From Aegilops tauschii subsp. strangulata (taxonomy: Eukaryota; Streptophyta; Magnoliopsida; Poales; Poaceae): a DNA stretch of 64,000 nucleotides. A program made the translations under genes and the position numbers. The notes below the pieces were generated by a model that saw nothing but the letters and a program-made list of their open reading frames with translations, did no database searches and was not told where the DNA came from. The number at the start of each line of letters is the position of its first letter. Positions within the stretch are counted from its first letter, which is position 1. Positions 59,811 to 64,000 of the stretch are shown here, one piece after another. The stretch lies in the NCBI RefSeq assembly GCF_002575655.3, contig NC_053039.3, forward strand, positions 46,687,290-46,751,289. Reading direction: 5' to 3'.

Positions 59811-60879
59811 GCCGCCATAGACGCGAGGAAAATAAAGAAAACCCTAGTCCCACGTACCTATTAGAGCGATGAAGGTACGTGCGTACGTGGGGTTCTGGAA
59901 TCGGGAATCAGCTGTTGAGATTAAGATCAGACGTGAAGTGGGATTAGGGTGCTCTGAGATTGTCGATGCCACATGTCGCTCATCCGATAGGGTCTCACAA
60001 GTTGGTCTATGAGACCCGGTCTCATACAAATTTTTTCCCGTCGTTGTAGAGCTCGGGGTGGGACACCTCGACGCCGTCGGCGTAGATCCTGGCGTAGTGG
60101 ATGCCGAAGGGGCCCCGCTGGGTGGCGACCTTGATGCAGAAGCCGACGGAGGCGGAGGGGATCTTCATGGTGGCGGCGGCGGCGAGGTCGGAGTAGGGGT
60201 AGTAGCCCATGGCGATGTGCTGCTCGAGGAGGTGGCGGCGCGAGCACATGGGGCAGGAGGCCTGGAGGAAGGCGTCGGGGGCGGCGAAGACGGTGATGGC
60301 CCCGGGCCACCTCGCGAGCGGCGGCGCGCGGGCGAGGAGCGGCGCCTCCGACGCCATCTCGTTGTACCCGAGGGAGGTGAGCACCCTCGCGAGCTGCTGC
60401 AGCCCCTGCTCGGCGTCGGACACGGCGGGATGCGGAGGCGGGCTCGCGGTCGTCGCCACCGTGGCAGGGAGCGGGAGAAGCGTGCTGGTCGTCGCTGCAG
60501 CGGGCGTCGTCGGCTCGGGCCCCTCCTCCTGCGGCTGCGGCGTCGCCTCCGCGAGATCCGGAGTGGCCGCGGCCGCTTGGGGTGGCAGGAGCGGAGCGGG
60601 ACGGGCCTCCGCCGCGTCCGTGGCCTGCGCGTCGGCGAGGACGGGGTCGACTTCGACGGCCGAGAGGAGGGACTGGGTGTCGGCGTGGAGGTAGTTTTGG
60701 TGCATGGAGGGCGCGGCGGCAGGGACGGGGTGGAAGTGGGCGGTGGCGGTGCCGAACGGCGAGCGGTGGTGGTGGTGGTGGGTGCGCGCGGAGGCGGTCT
60801 CCGGCGAGTGGGTGGCGGAGGCGGTGGACAGCACGAGGAGGAGGAGTAGGAGGGGGAGGCGGTGAAGATGGAGAGCCAT

Positions 60880-61264
60880 GGCTGTCTCTGAGCGAAGGAG
60901 CGGATCTGAATGGGAATGGGGATGGATACCGAGGGGGTGGGGTTTAAAGCGATGGCGTGTACCCATACGTCACGAGTCACTCACGTAACCGTCTTGTGCC
61001 CAGAGAAGTGGTCAAAGCGGGTCAAGGTCCATCGAGCACAGCCTGTCAAGGGTTCTCTCACCTTTTTTTTGTGCAGGAGCAATTCATCGATTGAATTTCA
61101 AATTTGTAAAGTTGATTTTTATTTATTTATTTATTTTTGCGAAAGATACAATCGCAGCTCGAGACCAAAGCCGGCAACGGCACTGCAAGCGTCGGCGAGG
61201 CTGAGCCAGAACCTCCCCAGAGATGGGACGGCGTTGCGAGCAGTAGTGAGCCAGAACCTCTCGG
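60880..61264 (-). promoter_or_regulatory. Upstream region of FLA copy 3
   Basis: TTTAAA at 60943-60948, about 65 bp before the ATG, could serve as a TATA variant. An ACGT-core site GTGACGTA (minus strand, 60966-60973) is a possible bZIP site. Neither is proven. T-rich sequence near 61065-61140 follows upstream. Confidence 0.3.
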
Positions 61265-61445
61265 CTTGGCCTTCCCCGTGCAAGAGAGCTTTGCATGGTC
61301 CCGGTCTTGAATGGGTGACGACTCTTCTGTTGCGATGGCTCGGGGTGGTTGGTTTGGTCACCACGATTCGGCTGGCCCACCACCGCAGATCCAATGCATC
61401 GACTTTCCTCTTCCTGAAGCCGGCCCCTCATGTAAGCCTGATTGA
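61265..61445 (-). repeat. FLA upstream segment shared with 46925-47165
   Basis: Homologous to the sequence near FLA copy 1, as described there. Chance frames on both strands carry no motif. Confidence 0.6.
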
Positions 61446-62165
61446 TTGTCAGTGGTGGTTTGAAGTTAAGCTCTCAAATTTCCAGAGATGCATATAGCAA
61501 CGTGAAGCAGGATGCATAGCGTAGCAAATGTGTCACGGCAAGAGCTTGTAGCTTTTGATATGATTCTACGGTATATTCTTCTTCTATCAAATCAAGAGCG
61601 AAAGCAATCTTAATGTACCATCAAATTGTGGTCTATGCTAGTAAGAGGGCAATATGATCGGGGTAGGTAGACGCCTCGACCATTCCTCGTGGGATGAAAA
61701 ATAAAATGTACTGTATTTACGCATGACATCGGCTATTGCAGATATCGTGCCATCTAGCGAGTCGTCACATATGTTATCTCGATCATATGTAATAATATTT
61801 TTGGTTGAGAAATTGACAAAGTTGCCACGGTTAATATCATTGTGGATCTAAGGAGCTAACACCAGCTCATGTGGATGCTAAGCAGTGGAGGTACATATGC
61901 TAGTGACTGAGAGAATGGGGGAATTTCCCAACCGTCTTGATACCCGTGTCGAATGGGCGTGTGCATATATCGCTTATAGCAATCCCCATGACACTCGCCT
62001 GCAGCGCCCCGTTAGACCAGTCAGGCCCAACACGCGCGTCTATATGCGCCTAATGCCATATAAATCAGTGTGCAGAATTTTTCTTTATCTGGATTGTTTT
62101 TGCTTGTCGTTTTTTCGTTTCTTGTCTTTTTTTTTCTCCTGGTTTATTCTGGCGTTTCTTTTTTA
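61446..62165. other. Intergenic stretch, nothing recognised
   Basis: No TIRs, LTR ends or supported genes. It ends in a T-rich tract (62090-62165). Confidence 0.5.
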
Positions 62166-62940
62166 AGCTTTCTATTTTTTAAAAGTCTTATTACATATTT
62201 AGAAAATGTTATAGCAGTGCAAAACAATGTTAAATGTGCATAGAAAAATATTTAAAATGTATAAAAAAACTAAAACATGTATGAGAAAAGTAGACATCAA
62301 AAGATATATTAGAATATGCTAATCAAATATTAAAAAAAATCAACACATCTATAGAAAATATTCATGATGTATACAAAAATATGCAGCGTGTATTAGAAAA
62401 AGTATACATCAAAGCATAAATTTGAAAAAAAAGTTAATCATGTATTTGAAAAATGGTAAACATATATAAAAATATATTCATGATATATACAATAGTAGTA
62501 TGTTTGAAAAAAAATAGACATCAGAAACATATATTTGAAAAAAATAACCATGAATTTGAAAAACGTCAATCATTTATAAAAAAAATGTTCCATATGTACA
62601 GGAAAAATTAACAGTGTATACTAAAAAATTAGACATCAAATCATATATTTAATAAATTTCAAATATGTATAAAAATAATGTTTCTAGTGTATAGGAAAAT
62701 GCATAATGTGTATAAAAAATTAGATATCAAAACATATATTTGAAATAAAAAAGTTAATCATGTATTTCTGAAATGTTAAACGTGTGTAACACTTTTGTCC
62801 TTATCTATACAAAAAAACTGTACATTGTGTGTGAAAAAAAAGTAGGTGTGGAGACATATACTTAAGAAAATTATGTATTTTAAAAAATATTAAAAATATT
62901 TCTGATGTATAGGGAAAATGTAAAATATGTATAAAAATAG
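62166..62940. repeat. Degenerate AT-rich tandem repeat, unit about 90-120 bp
   Basis: Recurring order of phrases: TAGACATCAAA, CATATATTTGAAA, TTAATCATGTATTTGAAAAA, ATGTATAAAAA. At least six degenerate cycles are visible. The type is common in Triticeae DNA transposons, but no TIRs were found here. Confidence 0.65.
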
Positions 62941-63041
62941 ACAGGTGTTGAGAAAAAAAAGAAAGAAACCCAGTGAAAACTAATGAAGAAACAAAGAAAA
63001 AATACCGATGCAAAACAGTGAAAACTCGATACAAATATATA

Positions 63042-63445
63042 AATGAAGTGAAAACCGAAAAGAAAAACATAGAAAGAGAGGGGTAAATTTGAAAACCGGA
63101 CCAATCCAACCAGTAGACAACAAAAGAAAAAAAAATAAGAACAACGAACAACTACAGTGAACGAGCGAGGTCGCGTCTTCTAGTTCGCTAGCCACAAAGA
63201 GAAGAAACAGTCCGGCTCAATAACGGCGCGAGGGAAATACCCATTAGACAAAAGAAGTGAAACCCGCAAAGAAAAAACATAGAAAAAGAGGGGAAAAGGT
63301 AAAAACCAGACGAGTCCAACCAATAGACAACAAAAGAAGGAATAAGAACAACGAACAACTACAGCGAGTGAGCGAGCTATCGTCTTCTAGTTTGCTAGCC
63401 ACGAAGAAAAGAAACAGGCCAACTCAATAACGGCGTGAGGGGAAA
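63042..63445. repeat. Tandem duplication, about 216 bp x 2
   Basis: GAAGTGAAAACCGAAAAGAA at 63047 and its counterpart at 63259 begin two similar units. Both contain CCAACCAGTAGACAACAAAA (second unit CCAACCAATAG) and AACAACGAACAACTACAG, and both end in AATAACGGCG.GAGG. Confidence 0.8.
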
Positions 63446-64000
63446 ACCGTTTAGATCAATCCTATCAAAAATCAGTCCATTTAACCCTTTTAACTTGCTC
63501 CAATCAGTGTAACTCTCAAAATAAGCTTTCTTCCCGCTTTATAAATAAAGCAACCATAGCCGGCCACTCAGGAGAGTCAGCTCCTTTGACTTTTTAAACT
63601 CGTTATACATATGAATATTGAAGCTAATAATTATATAAAATGATTACTTGAGTATATAATATGTACATATTAAGCATGTATGATGTACGCAAAACAGTTG
63701 CAATTTACACGTTCAAAAAAAAATGTGGCACCTGTCATTAATTCATCGGAGAGATGAGGCCATGAGAGGAATAGAAGGCGTCGACGTCACTACTCGCTAA
63801 GGAAGTAGGGTATTGGACATCGAGGATGGGGCTTTGGGGAAGTTTGACTAGGTGCTTGGGAGTGAGATGGTGTGATGAGTTGATGTGGACCGAGCTTAAC
63901 GACTAAAATGAGTGCTCGTTCAATTTTTTTTTAAACAATCTCATATTAAAGCTCAACTCTTACTCGTTAGCCATAGAGTTTGAGTCAATTCGAGACGAGT
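63446..64000. other. Intergenic sequence to window end, nothing recognised
   Basis: Moderately AT-rich, no ORF with a motif, no repeat ends. Confidence 0.5.

Larger units (their letters stand above)
55641..60039 (+). mobile_element. Mutator-like element (MULE) with ~400-bp TIRs inserted in FLA copy 3
   Basis: The ends GGGAAAAAATTGTATGAGAC and (reverse complement of the right end) GGGAAAAAATTTGTATGAGA are inverted repeats that extend, highly similar, to about 56050 and from about 59640. The TSD gtcgttgt is at 55633-55640 and 60040-60047 (9 bp, cgtcgttgt, if the right end is drawn one base earlier). It carries a FAR1/FRS-like gene lacking its DNA-binding and transposase domains, so it is non-autonomous. 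Long TIRs, TSD size and FAR1-like content all fit MULEs. Confidence 0.93.
54625..60879 (-). pseudogene. FLA copy 3: fasciclin-like arabinogalactan protein gene split by a MULE and a hAT MITE
   Basis: Coding segments are 60879-60040, 55632-55422 and 55043-54625. Without the inserts and one copy of each TSD they total 1,470 nt, an uninterrupted 490-codon frame. The start ATG 60879 was chosen because it opens a signal peptide (MALHLHRLPLLLLLLVLSTA). Residues about 85-150 are Pro/Ala/Thr-rich with AP/TP pairs, typical arabinogalactan glycosylation sites. FAS1 domain 1 spans about 157-300 (ITVFAAPDAFL, LLEQHIAMGYYPYSDL) and domain 2 about 330-470. There is no hydrophobic GPI tail. The MULE enters after residue 280 and the MITE in codon 351. 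FLAs are secreted and implicated in cell-wall adhesion. Disrupted here unless the inserts are absent in other lines. Confidence 0.88.

Noticed and set aside
60058..60980. Long ORFs (263 codons plus strand, 271 codons minus strand) overlapping FLA copy 3
   Set aside because: Gly/Val- and Arg/Pro-rich shadows of the real FLA frame; no motifs.

Overview
This is a plant nuclear window, almost certainly from a large Triticeae genome (wheat/Aegilops type). The evidence is three Angela/WIS/BARE-type Copia elements whose LTRs carry the family hallmark TGAAG/TGTTGG...AATATGCCCTAGAGG, Stowaway MITEs, GT-AG introns, and transposons making up most of the sequence. No bacterial-type genes, tRNA, rRNA or CRISPR arrays were seen.

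Bases 1-4195 hold the 5' part of a decayed Angela/BARE-like Copia element on the minus strand (element D). Next come a high-copy repeat fragment and a GC-rich retroposon-like stretch (to 6099). From 6100 to 45955 there is a four-level nest of LTR retrotransposons, each level bounded by its own 5-bp target-site duplication (TSD). A TAT-lineage Gypsy-like element (O, 6100-45955, TSD gcggc) is split by Copia A (7542-38206, TSD ccgga). Copia A is split in its 3' LTR by Copia B (15254-37226, TSD gtggg). Copia B is split in its 5' LTR by a chromodomain Gypsy (C, 16371-29614, minus strand, TSD gggaa, 3.7-kb LTRs). Removing each insert leaves elements of about 9.2, 8.7, 8.7 and 13.2 kb. Eye-counted LTR divergence falls from the outside inward (about 4%, 2.4%, 1.0%, 1.4%). 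Element O has no recognisable reverse transcriptase or integrase but carries a six-exon antisense gene whose intron phases all agree. Element C carries an extra ORF upstream of gag with a possible dsRNA-binding-like pattern.

Bases 46 to 61.5 kb are the only part with host-gene content: a decayed local cluster of fasciclin-like arabinogalactan protein (FLA) genes on the minus strand. Copy 1 (about 46.05-47.17 kb) is a scrap of FAS1 coding plus upstream homology. Copy 2 (51320-52003) is the 3' half only, joined to a Gypsy-type LTR fragment. Copy 3 (54625-60879) has both halves but is split by a 4.4-kb Mutator-like element (MULE, 55641-60039, carrying an internally deleted FAR1/FRS-like gene) and by a 370-bp hAT MITE (55052-55421). 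Without the two inserts and one copy of each TSD, copy 3 is a continuous 490-codon frame. Copies 1 and 2 supply the empty site for the MITE. Between the copies lie a retroposon with a 15-bp TSD, three Stowaway MITEs, a roughly 70-bp tandem repeat and duplicated 3' flank.

Bases 61.5-64 kb are AT-rich, with degenerate tandem repeats and a roughly 216-bp tandem duplication, and no gene was recognised there. No intact protein-coding host gene is present in the window: every long coding frame is transposon-derived or disrupted.
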